A stretch of DNA of 64,000 nt from Trichomonas vaginalis G3 (Eukaryota > Parabasalia > Trichomonadida > Trichomonadidae), in NCBI RefSeq assembly GCF_026262505.1, contig NC_067207.1, positions 23,342,082 through 23,406,081 of the forward strand. Direction: 5' to 3'. Every line of letters begins with the position of its first letter. Within the stretch, counting starts at the first letter, position 1. Positions 49,149 to 59,431 of the stretch are shown piece after piece. Both the position numbers and the translations under genes were made by a program. Below the pieces are notes generated by a model. The model worked only from the letters and a program-made list of their open reading frames with translations, ran no database searches and was not told the DNA's origin.

Positions 49149-52100
49149 TTAAAATCTGAAAGCAATTTCTTGTTTGAAATGTTCTCTGCAGAATTTAATC
49201 AATACTTTCGCTGCAATAGTCTGATCAAAGTTCTTGACTGGTTCTTGTGCAGGAACGTCGAATGATGAGTTTTCAACTCTTTCCATTCTGTTATCTGTGC
49301 GCAGGAATTTAAGTTGTTTGTCAATGTCATTGTTGAACTTTTCTCCAACAATCATGTGTTGTGAATTAGATTTAGGAATGGAACCGCGCTGGAATGGATT
49401 GAAGATAGGCTCTTCAATGATCTTCTTGGAGACTTTCTTCTTCTTTTTCTCAGGGGAAAGAGGGTTAAAGTCTCTTCGCTTTCTAGATTTAAGTTCGTCT
49501 TCTGAATCATCATCAGCATCAACTGGTCCTGAAACAGATTTAGGAATTGGAGGAGGTCTCTTCATTGGTGAACCAATTGGAAACTCTGGTGAGCCAATGT
49601 TATCTGTTCCGAATGGATTGAACATCAATGCATCCTTAGGATCTTCGTGTTTAGTTTCAACTTGGTTGCCAAATGGATTGAAATCTGTTTGTATTGTTCC
49701 TGAATATTTGTCTTCGTTTAAGGAATTGAATCCTGCTGGACCAACTGATTTAGTGCGCTTCTTTAATGTCGGAACCTTCTTTGGAGAAACACGATTTGCT
49801 GTTGTTTGTGTTGTAGGCATAACAGATTTAACATACTTGGCAAATTCAGCGGGAGTGAAATCGGCTGGAGGCTGAAGATTTGCAAGATTGTCGTGAGATC
49901 TGTTCTTTGGAATTGAGTCCATTTGACCTGATGAATAAACTGGATTGGACTGTGTTTGGTTGGAGGAATAAACTGGATTTGATTGTGTATGCAGAGGAAC
50001 TCCTGAAGAAACAGAACTTTCTGAAATTTCTAATTCAACACTTCGAGTTGCAATTGCATTAGATTCGTATTCTTCATCATCTTTGATGTGAATTGTAGCT
50101 GGTCGTGGATTGATGTGTGATGCATTCTCTGTCAATGGATCAAATGCATCTGTTTCGATGTCTTCTGCAACTTCAATTGAAACTGCTTTTTCATGTGGTT
50201 CGAATTCTGGATCAATGACTTCAACAATTTCTTCTTTTTGTTTATGTTCTTTATTTGTTTCTTCTTTGACTGTTTCTTGTGTAGAAGCAGCAGCAAATGG
50301 ATTGAATGAAATTTCTTGTTTTTGTTCTTCTTTAACTGGTTCTTGTTGAGTTTGTTGAGTTTGTTCTTGTGTAGAAGCAGCAGCAAATGGATTAAATGAA
50401 ATTTCAGTCCTTGGTTGTTCTGGAACTGATTTTTGTTCTTCTTTGACTGGTTCTTGTTGTTGTTGAACTTGTTCTGTAAATGGATTATAAGATAAAGCAT
50501 CTTTATGTTCTTCAGGAGCAGGGACAGAAACAGTTTGTTCTTGTTGTTGAGGAACTGATTCAACAACTGGAGTTTCTTGAACATGTTGTTCTGCAGCAAA
50601 TGGATTGAATGAAAGAGCATCTTTGTGTTCTTCTTCTTTGTTTTGTTCTGGTTGTTGTTGTTGAGTAAATGCTGCTGGAGTTGATGTTTCCTCTTGTTGA
50701 ATTTGTTCTTGTTTCTGTTCTTGTGTAGAAGCAAATGGATTAAATGAAATTTCTGTAGTTACATTTACATTGACTGGTTCTTGTTGAACTGGAGTTGTTT
50801 CTTGTACAGGTTCTGGTTGTTGTTGAGTTTGTTCTTGAGAAGCAAATGGATTGAATGAAAGAGCATCTTTGTGTTCTTCTTGAGGAGCTTGTTCAACAGA
50901 TTCAACTTTTTCTTCTTTAATTGGTTCTGTCTGTTGTTGAGGTGGAATTGTGAAACTGACTGGAGTTTCAAGAGAAATCGAAAACTTTGGTGTTTCTTTA
51001 ACTGGCTCTGGTTGTTGTGGAATTTCTGCTGCAAACGGATTATATGACAATGCATCTTTATGTTCTTCTTCTTGGATCGGTTCTGGTTGTTGTTGTTGTG
51101 AAAATGCTGCTGGAACTTCTTGTTGTGTCTGATTTTGTTCAACTGGAACTTGTTCTTGTGGTTCTGCTGCAAATGGATTATATGAAATTTCTGTTTTAAC
51201 TTCAACTTGAACTGGAGATTGTTCAATTGGTTGTTGAACTGGAACTTGTTCAACAACTTGTGTTTCTTGTACTTGATGTTCAGCTGCAAATGGATTATAT
51301 GAAAGAGCATCTTTATGTTCTTCTTCTTGAACTGCTTGTTGTTGTTGAACAAATGCAGATGGAACTGTGACTTGAGGTTCTGGTTGTTGTTGCTGCTGTT
51401 CTTGTGTTGATGTAGAAAATGGATTGAATGAAATAGAAACATTTGGTTGTTCTTCAGCAATATTTTCTTCTGTTGGAATTTCAACTGATCGTTCTTGAAC
51501 AATTTCTGTTTCTTCCTGCATTGGTTCTTCTTGTTCTTGTTGCTGTTGAACTGTTTCTGCAAATGGATTGTATGACAATGCATCTTTATGTTCTTCTTGT
51601 TGTTGAACTGTTTCTTGTTTTTGTTCTGAAGCAAATGGATTGAATAAAATCTCTGTTTTTACTTCTGTTTGAACTGATTGTTGTTCTTGAACAGGTTGAG
51701 ATGGAGCAGATTCAGTAAATGGATTATAAGATAATACATCCTTTGGTTCTTCTTTAACTGGTTCTTGTTGTACAGGAGTTGTTTGCTGTTGTGAAAATGC
51801 TGCTGGAACAGAAACTTCAACTGGTTCTGGTTGTGGTGCAGCTGTTCCTGCAAATGGATTAAATGAAAGAATATCTGGATTTGGAAGTTCTTGTTTCTCT
51901 TGCTTTTGTTCGTTGGTTTGATTATACATAGAATTATTTGTTTGTTGTTCTTGGACACGTTTTGTTGGTTTAGTTTCATTCACAAATGGATTGAACGAAA
52001 TTGTTTCTTGTTTCGGTGTTTGATCATCTTCCTTCTTCGGCTGATCTTTAAATGGTGTGAATCCAAGTTGTTGCTTTGGTTCTTCCTTATCTTCATATTC

Positions 52101-52754
52101 ACTAAATGGATTGTTAAACAATGTTTGTGATTTCGAAACATTACTCTGAACAACTTCTTGATCAACTTTTTGTTGTTCTTCAATTGGTTGTTGTTCTTCA
52201 ACTTTTTGTTTTTGAACATTTGGTTTTTCTTCTTCTATCTTTGGTAATTCTTCAATTTTAGGTAATTCTTGGGATGGAAATTCGTGAGTAACGATATTGT
52301 CGCTGATTTCGACAACTAAAGGTTCTGACATCATTATTCCTGAAGATGAAGAAAGAGAAGATTGATGTTGTGGATTAATGATTGCATCAACACTGCCTGC
52401 ACTTGATGATGAAGCAGGAGCATCCAAAAGAATGTCTGCACTCTGTTGTGCAGTTAAAATAATTGGAGGTTCTGCTTCAACTTCGATTTCTCTTGTCTTA
52501 ACTCCATCAAATGATGCAACTGAATTTGATTTCTCGACATCAAGAAATTCTTTCGAAACACATGAACTTCCAATTGGATACATAGGAACTGTAGAACTTC
52601 CGCCTTCCATTAAATCAAGTAAGCTTCCTGCAGATGATTTAGCCATTTCTTTCTGCGGTCCATTGAATGGATCCATCAATGAGTCATCTGATAACTTCGG
52701 TTCTGGTGTACTATTGAATGGATCATACAACTCTTTAGCGAAAGGATTATACAA
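49149..52754 (-). CDS. NPF-repeat protein, C-terminal part
   Basis: 1201 codons from the first internal Met, but the frame is open further up to about 53077, so this is the 3' part of a gene that continues in 53094-55115. It holds about 20 NPF tripeptides, most as SYNPFA or SFNPFA within repeats of about 35-40 residues of type EEHKDALSYNPFA followed by Gln/Glu/Pro-rich linkers. NPF is the ligand of EH domains (Eps15, intersectin, EHD), so the protein is probably an endocytic scaffold of about 2000 residues. The C-terminus (TIAAKVLIKFCREHFKQEI) is helical. Composition is extremely rich in Gln, Glu, Pro and Val. Antisense frames over this region are shadows. Confidence 0.75.
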   Translation of the reverse strand: MYNPFAKELYDPFNSTPEPKLSDDSLMDPFNGPQKEMAKSSAGSLLDLMEGGSSTVPMYPIGSSCVSKEFLDVEKSNSVASFDGVKTREIEVEAEPPIILTAQQSADILLDAPASSSSAGSVDAIINPQHQSSLSSSSGIMMSEPLVVEISDNIVTHEFPSQELPKIEELPKIEEEKPNVQKQKVEEQQPIEEQQKVDQEVVQSNVSKSQTLFNNPFSEYEDKEEPKQQLGFTPFKDQPKKEDDQTPKQETISFNPFVNETKPTKRVQEQQTNNSMYNQTNEQKQEKQELPNPDILSFNPFAGTAAPQPEPVEVSVPAAFSQQQTTPVQQEPVKEEPKDVLSYNPFTESAPSQPVQEQQSVQTEVKTEILFNPFASEQKQETVQQQEEHKDALSYNPFAETVQQQQEQEEPMQEETEIVQERSVEIPTEENIAEEQPNVSISFNPFSTSTQEQQQQQPEPQVTVPSAFVQQQQAVQEEEHKDALSYNPFAAEHQVQETQVVEQVPVQQPIEQSPVQVEVKTEISYNPFAAEPQEQVPVEQNQTQQEVPAAFSQQQQPEPIQEEEHKDALSYNPFAAEIPQQPEPVKETPKFSISLETPVSFTIPPQQQTEPIKEEKVESVEQAPQEEHKDALSFNPFASQEQTQQQPEPVQETTPVQQEPVNVNVTTEISFNPFASTQEQKQEQIQQEETSTPAAFTQQQQPEQNKEEEHKDALSFNPFAAEQHVQETPVVESVPQQQEQTVSVPAPEEHKDALSYNPFTEQVQQQQEPVKEEQKSVPEQPRTEISFNPFAAASTQEQTQQTQQEPVKEEQKQEISFNPFAAASTQETVKEETNKEHKQKEEIVEVIDPEFEPHEKAVSIEVAEDIETDAFDPLTENASHINPRPATIHIKDDEEYESNAIATRSVELEISESSVSSGVPLHTQSNPVYSSNQTQSNPVYSSGQMDSIPKNRSHDNLANLQPPADFTPAEFAKYVKSVMPTTQTTANRVSPKKVPTLKKRTKSVGPAGFNSLNEDKYSGTIQTDFNPFGNQVETKHEDPKDALMFNPFGTDNIGSPEFPIGSPMKRPPPIPKSVSGPVDADDDSEDELKSRKRRDFNPLSPEKKKKKVSKKIIEEPIFNPFQRGSIPKSNSQHMIVGEKFNNDIDKQLKFLRTDNRMERVENSSFDVPAQEPVKNFDQTIAAKVLIKFCREHFKQEIAFRF

Positions 52755-52802
52755 CTGTTCTTTCTGCGGCTGCTGAATCTCAACTTTCTTTTCTTCACGA
52801 AC

Positions 52803-53075
52803 TTCATCAACTTTCTTTTCTTCAATTTGTTTTTCTTCAACAGGTAAAGTTTCTCTAAATGGATTATTTGATAAAGCATCAGTTTTCTCTTCATGAACTT
52901 GTTCAATTTGTTTTTCTTCAACTTGTAAAGTTTCTTTAAATGGATTATTTGATAAAACATCAACTTTCTTTTCTTCAATTTGTTTTTCTTCAACAGGTAA
53001 AGTTTCTCTAAATGGATTATTTGATAAAGCATCAGTTTTCTCTTCATGAACTTGTTCAATTTGTTTTTCTTCAAC
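52803..53075 (-). repeat. 153-bp internal repeat in the NPF gene
   Basis: The block around caggtaaagtttctct at 52841 recurs 153 bp later at 52994, carrying the NNPF(R/K)ETL repeats between the two open frames. Such near-identical repeats are prone to indels and misassembly. Confidence 0.75.
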
Positions 53076-53093
53076 ATGTATTTTTAAATGGAT

Positions 53094-55115
53094 TTATAAA
53101 TAATCAATTCTTTCGTGAACTTGTTTTTCTTCTACAGGTAATGTTTCTTTGAATGGATTATTAGATAAAGCATCAGTTTTCTCTTCGTGAATTTGTGATT
53201 CTTCTTGTTTAATTTCAATATTTAATGATTCTTTGAATGGATTATTGAGTAATGCATCATGATGTTCTTCTTCTTTTGGTTTTTCTTCAACATGATTTTC
53301 ATTATTTTCAATTGTTTCTTTAAATGGATTATTAAGTAAAGCATCTTCTTGTTTAAGTAATGTATCATCATGAATTTCTTCTTCTTTTGGTTTTTGTTCT
53401 TCTTGTTTTGTAACTTCATTTTCTTGTTGTTGAGAAGGAGGAACTATATTGATTTCTTCACTGTTCCTTCTTGGACGACTTGGATCTTCTAAAGGAATAC
53501 CTTCCATGTCAGAAGATGTTGAGTCATCTTCATAAATGTCATGACTTCGAAGTGCTCGCTCCAAATTTGAATTTTCACTTGATTTTTCTGTGGATAATGG
53601 TTCTGTCGATGCTTCACTGATTCCTGGTTTGTTTTGTGGAACAGAAATAGGCTGTGTAACAACAGTTTGTGTTGAAACAGGTGCTGGAGAGTTGGAAAAC
53701 GCAGCAGGAGTTGATACATAATTTGATATTTCCTTCTTCGGTTGTTGTTGAGCTGGTTTAGGTGCAACAGGAGCTGCTTGTCTTTGTTGTGGCTGTTGAA
53801 CTGGTTTGTTTTGAGGAACAGCTGGTTTTTGTTGAAGATTTTGTTGTTGAACAGGTTTTGGAGCTGGTCGAGGTGTACCATTAACATTCATCTGTTGTTG
53901 GTTAACACCAGCTGGCTTTGAAACATTTGGAGATTTGAGAGGATCAAATTGGTCGAATTGATGTTTCGGATTTGTCTTCGCAGATGAAGGAGCCGTCTTC
54001 TGCTGTGGACTCTGATCTGCAGGAGAGGTAGTTGCGAAGTTGTTCTGGCCAATTGGACTCATTGGAGGTACTCCAAAGATTTCAAACGTCGTAAATTCAT
54101 CGTTGGATCGCTTCTGTGGGGGTGTATTAAGACTGAGATTCGATCTTTGGCCCGAAATTGACGATGGAGAACCGTTGAAAACCTCAAATTTTCTTGGCTC
54201 TTGTTTTTGAGCGGATTGGCCTGTAGGTGTTGCATTTCCATAAGGTTTGTATTGCTGACCATTGTCGAAAGACCTGTTTTGAGAAGGAGTCATGAATGGA
54301 TCGACAGATTTACTTGGAGTTTGGTTTGTATTCGTAGCAAAAACATCGAGAACTTGTTTGTTCTGGGCAATTTTAGGTGTATTTTGGCTTGAATTAGTAG
54401 GTGTCAAATCTCCTAATAAATCATTCGTTTGTTTTGCATTTCCTTGGTACTGGTTCATGTAAGGAGCCATATAAGGATTAACTGTAACTTCATTTGTGAG
54501 TTTTGACGAATGTTGTTGTTTATATTCAATTTTTTGTGCAGAATTTTGAGGAGAAATTTGAACATTTGGCGATTGTGTTGGTTGTAATTTGGATTCTGAA
54601 GGAGGATGAGCTGCAGGAGACTGTCGAATTTCATTCTTTTGCATCGTAGGCGTAGATGTTGGAGTTGAAACTCCAGATGGTTTATCTGGCTGTGTTTGTT
54701 GTTTTTCTGGTGCTGAACGCTCAATTTTTGAAGAAGATAATGGAATTGGTGCTGTTCCTGAAACGCTTGAAGATTTTTGTGGGTTTGCGGCAGTGTTTAC
54801 GAATGGAGTACTCGGTTGCTTTGATTTGTATTTGCTTAAATCAGCTGGTTGTCCAGGTTCGCGTACACCAGGCGTAGATGCGCCAGATTTTGCGTCTTCT
54901 TTGCCTTTTGTATGCTCATGATGGAAAAATTCAGTTATTTTCGATGTGAGTTTTTGAATTGGTGGTGTATTAGCAGTTTTTGGTCCTTCAGCCGCGTGTG
55001 GTGGATTTGGTTTCTTTCCATTTGGTGTTCGGAAAGCTTCAGAGTATTGCCCTTTCTCTGTTGGGCTTTGACCTTCACGATAGCGCTCTTGAAGGACAAA
55101 AGGATCAAAATTCAT
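53094..55115 (-). CDS. NPF-repeat protein, N-terminal part (frameshifted from the rest)
   Basis: Starts MNFDPFVLQERYRE (55115). It is disordered, rich in Pro, Gln, Ser and Asn, with DPF/NPF-like elements early and three NNPFKE repeats near its end. It stops in VHERIDYL at about 53094, where the following repeats continue in another frame (VEEKQIEQ...NNPFRE) into 49149-52754. The repeat phase suggests a small indel in one repeat unit, either a real mutation or a sequencing error in a low-complexity repeat. Probable role: the amino-terminal half of an EH-domain-binding endocytic adaptor. Confidence 0.7.
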   Translation of the reverse strand: MNFDPFVLQERYREGQSPTEKGQYSEAFRTPNGKKPNPPHAAEGPKTANTPPIQKLTSKITEFFHHEHTKGKEDAKSGASTPGVREPGQPADLSKYKSKQPSTPFVNTAANPQKSSSVSGTAPIPLSSSKIERSAPEKQQTQPDKPSGVSTPTSTPTMQKNEIRQSPAAHPPSESKLQPTQSPNVQISPQNSAQKIEYKQQHSSKLTNEVTVNPYMAPYMNQYQGNAKQTNDLLGDLTPTNSSQNTPKIAQNKQVLDVFATNTNQTPSKSVDPFMTPSQNRSFDNGQQYKPYGNATPTGQSAQKQEPRKFEVFNGSPSSISGQRSNLSLNTPPQKRSNDEFTTFEIFGVPPMSPIGQNNFATTSPADQSPQQKTAPSSAKTNPKHQFDQFDPLKSPNVSKPAGVNQQQMNVNGTPRPAPKPVQQQNLQQKPAVPQNKPVQQPQQRQAAPVAPKPAQQQPKKEISNYVSTPAAFSNSPAPVSTQTVVTQPISVPQNKPGISEASTEPLSTEKSSENSNLERALRSHDIYEDDSTSSDMEGIPLEDPSRPRRNSEEINIVPPSQQQENEVTKQEEQKPKEEEIHDDTLLKQEDALLNNPFKETIENNENHVEEKPKEEEHHDALLNNPFKESLNIEIKQEESQIHEEKTDALSNNPFKETLPVEEKQVHERIDYL

Positions 55116-55139
55116 GCTATATTTTAAAAATCTTATCAT

Positions 55140-55688
55140 ATCACATGTCAGAAATTATAAATATTATATTGTTATTAAATCAGATGTTTGTAGTTATATT
55201 TTTTATCGGCTGATTTTTAAAATTTTCTCTATCGTTAATTTTTCATTTATTTTATTGGCGCTTCCAGCCGATAATTGTAAAAAATCCCTTACATCATCGA
55301 GTAGGGGTAATTTTAGCTAAAAGTGACACACCTGTAAAAATGACACACCCGTGAAGGGTGTGATTACCGATCGGTAATTTCGACAGTTTAGAATTTAAAA
55401 TTTTTTATGGGACTGTTGCGAGTTTCATAAAGAATTTAAGGAATATAAGCAAAGATTTGAATCAAAATCTTAGACCTAAGCCGATCGCTTCGCTCGCGGC
55501 TTCCGCGAATTACAGATCAGCAAAGATTTGAATCAAAATCTTCGAACTAAGCCGATCGCTTCGCTCGCGGCTTTCTTTATTATTTTAAATTTGCATATTT
55601 CCATCAAAAGTTCATAAGGTATAAAATTTCGTTTATATTATTGCAAAATAAAATCTTCATTATCAAAATAATATTAAATGATAATATA

Positions 55689-55721
<33 letters not shown>

Positions 55722-55722
55722 T
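55140..55722. other. Non-coding spacer with 71-bp duplication and A-tract
   Basis: Upstream region of the NPF gene. From 55319 there are GTGACACACC motifs and a hairpin around ATTACCGATCGGTAAT. A 71-bp block starting agcaaagatttgaatc (55448 and 55519) is duplicated, each copy ending in the hairpin AGCCGATCGCTTCGCTCGCGG. An uninterrupted run of 29 A lies at 55691-55719, immediately before the Polinton 2 end. Confidence 0.65.
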
Positions 55723-55837
55723 AGTGGGGCTTCCAGGCACTTCGTGCCTTCTAGCCCTGAAGATGTTTAGTATAAATGAAGTTCTTATATACGGGTCTTC
55801 CAGGAGCTTTTCACAAATTATATATGTTTTCATGTTT

Positions 55838-56185
55838 TGTCAAGATTTCATCGTAAAGACTTTGTCAAGATTTCATCGTAAAGACTTTGTCAAGATTTCA
55901 TCGTAAAGACTTTGTCAAGATTTCATCGTAAAGACTTTGTCAAAACTTCATCGTAAAGACTTTGTCAAAACTTCATCGTAAAATCAGACAAAAATAATGT
56001 TTAGGGTAGAAGGTTAGATATAACCTCTTTTCTAACCTCTTTTCTACCCTCTTGAATTTGTCAAGATTTCTTCGTAAATGTTTTGTCAAGACTTCTTCGT
56101 AAATTTTTGTCAAGACTTCTTCGTAAATGTTTTGTCAAGACTTCTTCGTAAATGTTTTGTCAAGACTTCTTCGTAAAATCAGACA
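55838..56185 (+). repeat. Tandem repeats near the Polinton 2 left end
   Basis: Units of about 24 bp with core ttgtcaagatttcatcgtaa repeat about six times, then a related set (ttgtcaagacttcttcgtaa) about five times, separated by palindromic blocks GGGTAGAAGGTTAGATATAACC...TTTCTACCC (about 56002-56050 and 56202-56255). Confidence 0.85.
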
Positions 56186-56377
56186 AAAATAATGTTTAGC
56201 GGGTAGAAGGTAGAATATAACCTCTTTTCTAAACCTCTTTTCTACCCTCTTGAATTTTCATGAATTTCCTTAAGATAGAAAAATAAAGTTAGTTTTTTTT
56301 GTATTTTTTTATGTAAGATATGATTTCAGGGGTTATCTAATGAAAAAGTGTCATTTTTTGTATTTGACGAGAATGTC

Positions 56378-56423
56378 GGGTAGAAGGTTAGATCTAACCT
56401 GTTTTCTAACTGTTTTCTACCCT
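56378..56423. terminator. Palindromic gene-end motif of Polinton 2
   Basis: GGGTAGAAGGTTAGATCTAACC followed by TTTCTACCC. Same design as 25712-25758 in Polinton 1. Confidence 0.45.
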
Positions 56424-56504
56424 CTTGAATTTTCATGAATTTTCCCGAAATAAAAAATAAAGTTAGTTTTTTTAAAAAAATATTTTTATTTTTATTGTAA
56501 GAAC

Positions 56505-57014
56505 ATGTTAGCAACAACAGCACCAAACTCGTTAGTCATGAATCCAACATCTATGTTAGTAGAGATGAAAAGCTTCATTCCTTCTTCATATACTTTTGAA
56601 ACAGAAATCCAGAAGATAAAGCAAGAACTTTTAACAAGTAATTTAGACTGTAGTGCGAAAGATGAACAAATGAACAGTATCTTTATGAAATGCAGGACAT
56701 TATTGACCATTTGCCTAAACTACCTGAAATCCAACAACAAAACTCACTATTCCTGAATTCGACGAATTGAAGTCAAAGCAACTGACTCAGTAGAAATAAA
56801 GAAGTTCATACGAAAGGTAAATTATGAATTCCTTGGTTTTCATTGCAACCATAAAGTTATGGACAAAGATTGCGACATGGTATATAAGAATGTTTCTGAC
56901 ATATATAAATCTGAAGAATTTAAGACCTACGACAACTTTGTTACATTAGTTGCAAAATGTGTATGGCAGATAAGAGATAAAGATAAAAGATGTAAAATAT
57001 GGAATGAAAAATAA
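56505..57014 (+). pseudogene. Unknown Polinton 2 gene, broken
   Basis: Starts MLATTAPNSLVMNPTSML after ATATTTTTATTTTTATTGTAAG. A first, helical part and a later part containing FLGFHCNHKVMDKDCDMVYK and CVWQIRDKDKRCK are recognisable as coding. About two breaks. No family recognised. Confidence 0.45.
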
Positions 57015-57095
57015 GACCGCTATGTTTGAGATGAAGAGAGCAATTGACGCTTTAGTTGTTTTAGCAGGTAAGGTTTCAGAATATAAAACGCAAAA

Positions 57096-57415
57096 ATGAA
57101 CCCGCAATGTTCAAAATGTAAAGCAGCAATGAGAGATATAACTACTCCGTCAAGAGATAGAAAGAAATGAGAAACGACTATGCAGATTTAAAGAAAGAAG
57201 CAGAGAAACCAGCAGAAAATAAAATGGACATGTTAGCATTTCTGAACAAAAACTATCCAACTGCTGACGATTTCCTTCTATCTGACGTCAAGAAGAAGTA
57301 TAAAGAAACCTTCGGCATAGTTAAAACATTCGATGTACTAAAAGAAGAAATAGAAGCTACAAAACTGTTTAAAGTCTCACGAATTCATAACGTTTACCAT
57401 GTAAAACGCTTATAA
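57096..57415 (+). pseudogene. Small Polinton 2 gene, winged-helix-like C-terminus, probably broken
   Basis: Begins MNPQCSKCKAAMRD, with a CxxC pair; the C-terminal part (FLLSDVKKKYKETFG, then EATKLFKVSRIHNVYHVKRL) has the pattern of a winged-helix DNA-binding domain. At least one break is likely. A palindromic gene-end motif follows the stop directly. Confidence 0.45.
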
Positions 57416-57423
57416 AATAACTG

Positions 57424-57469
57424 GGGTAGAAAAGAGGTTAGAAAACAGGTTAGATCTAACCTTCTACCC
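57424..57469. terminator. Palindromic gene-end motif after the small Polinton 2 gene
   Basis: GGGTAGAAAAGAGGTTAGAAAA followed by CAGGTTAGATCTAACC and TTCTACCC, nine bases after a stop codon. Inverted version of the motif at 56378. Confidence 0.5.
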
Positions 57470-57604
57470 TAAAATATATTTTTATTGAATTCAGCAACAA
57501 AATTCTGAGTAAAATGGCATAAGATTGCTTCCCTCGGAAACAGTGAAAAATAACAGAGTATTTTGACAACTTCAAACAAGCAGAGTAAATTGCACTCTTT
57601 ATTT

Positions 57605-58478
57605 TTACGCTTGACTTTTTACAATTTGAACTTTGTTTGCGTAGATATGAATTCTGAAAGAAGTATGAGGGTCTTGTATGACTTTGTACTTCTCCCATAG
57701 TTCATGTCTGTCAAACTTACCTGCCATGGACTCTTTCATAAGTTCCATGAAATCGTCTTCGGACAATCCGGGGAAAAGTATAATGTCAGTAAGTATTCTT
57801 TTAACATCCTTACTTAAACTCTTTGCTGTCTGTACACAAATGACAACTGAGATGTTAAAGTGTCTGAGCTTCTTAAGAATTCGACACATATCTTGTTCTC
57901 TATTCTTTAACAAAGGATGAGAGGCGAAATCATCTAAGATAAGAAGACATCTATGAGGGTAAGTCTTCCAATCGTAAGATTGCAATTTCTTCGAAATGTA
58001 TTCTATCTCTTTCTGTTTGTTTCTGAAGTGTTTCTTCTCTAATATTCTCTGCATTTCCTCATTTGGGTCTTTAAACTTAGAATTTATATACTCATTTATA
58101 GCATTATACTTCAAAACTCTTCTTTGGTACTTCTTTATCCAATCTAACAACTCAGTATCCTTTATACATACTAACTTAGACTTCTTTATAATATCTTTGA
58201 ACGAATTGACGGTTTGGTCAAATTGACCAGAAGTACTACAAATACAACTAACTCATAGAATGGGTTCTTCTCATCTAGTTCTTGTTGTTGTGCAGCCATT
58301 TTAAGATAAGTGAAAGTCTTACCCGACCCAGGTGGTGCAATTAGACCTGTTATACCATTCTGAGCAAATAAGAACTTGTCATGTATAGGCTTTATCTGAG
58401 CATTTTCTAACTTCCTCTTGTTCTTGTTTAAAACATTCTCAAATTTTTGTCAATGTCAGCAAACTTTTTTTCTAACAT
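57605..58478 (-). pseudogene. Packaging ATPase of Polinton 2, broken
   Basis: Walker A GLIAPPGSGKTFTYL near the N-terminal side and Walker B CLLILDDFASHPLL further on, followed by LRHFNISVVICVQTAKSL, parallel to VRHYHLTVAILMQTW in the Polinton 1 ATPase. This is the A32-like genome-packaging ATPase family. About two breaks. Confidence 0.75.
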
Positions 58479-58514
58479 ATTTTTAGAAAAATTAAAATTT
58501 TTATCTTTTAGAAA

Positions 58515-58961
58515 ATGTCTAGCGATTTCGCTATCTATATTCGAGACAAGCTTTTCGACAGCAAAACATCTGTCGACCATAAAATCTTACATAGTGTAAA
58601 CAAAAGGTGAATTTGTTCTAAAGTTCTGTTTCTGGGAATATGACAAGAACCATAAAACATTAGCAGAGAAGTCTTAAAATTTGTCAATGACAGACTTGTT
58701 GACAGAGATGACGCCTCTTGGAGAGATGAAGTCCAACAAAAGTTCTTAGAATGCAAAGAAGACACATGCGCTGTTCTTGAAGATGAAATAGAAAACAGAA
58801 TAGATGAGCTATTAAAGGACAAAGAACTTTTACATAAATATGGTTGCGCCAAATTTGACATAACTCCACCAGAGAAGAAGAAGAAAGAAAAGAAAGAGAA
58901 AAAAGTAGAAGAGAAGAAAGAACCTGAACCAGTTCCAGAGAAAAAGAAATTTGACATGTAA
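58515..58961 (+). pseudogene. Small charged Polinton 2 gene, broken
   Basis: Begins MSSDFAIYIRDKLFDS after TTTTTATCTTTTAGAAA; the end is a Lys/Glu tail (PPEKKKKEKKEKKVEEKK then PEPVPEKKKFDM), similar in style to the small coiled-coil protein of Polinton 1 (41780-42040). About two breaks. Function unknown. Confidence 0.5.
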
Positions 58962-58977
58962 AAATAAAATTTTATTT

Positions 58978-59396
58978 TTAGAACATTTCTGGGTCAATGT
59001 CAATGTTCTCTTCCTCTTTAGGAGAAACACTGGCTTAGACTCTAAAATCTTTTTACCCAATTTACCTTGAACTTCAACTATCTTAGACTCATAATATTCA
59101 TAGTCGTCTGTCTTCTTTGGTTCATAAGGTATAACAAGTTTGTATGCTTTGCCTTCTTTAAGGTTTGAGAACCTTCTGTCAAAATTTTCTTTGACTGCTA
59201 ACAAACCTTCTATGTCTAAGTCTTCAAATTTCGCACCATTTTTAGTCACAATAGCAAACTTAACTGGTTCGATGTTCCAAACTTTGCTGAATGAAGACTT
59301 TTCAAAATGGTAGAAGTAAACATTCAAATATGTGAATGGGTCTAGTTCTTCTTTAAGTCCTGACATGTACTTATTTACTGAGATGAATTTTGCCAT
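58978..59396 (-). pseudogene. Polinton 2 protein with acidic tail, broken
   Basis: Starts MAKFISVNKYMSGLKEEL; a globular part of about 120 residues (FYHFEKSSFSKVWNIEPVKF, YKLVIPYEPKKTDDYEYYES). The region ends with an acidic tail pattern like that of 36419-36892 in Polinton 1, which has the same place next to the replication gene. About one break. A single-stranded-DNA-binding role is a guess. Confidence 0.5.
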
Positions 59397-59431
59397 CTTT
59401 TCTATCGGATAAAAAAATATTTTTTTTAAAT

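Noticed and set aside
49234-52776. Many long antisense frames under the NPF-repeat gene
   Set aside because: Low-complexity Gln/Glu/Pro codons leave the opposite strand open (Leu/Val/Phe-rich shadows).
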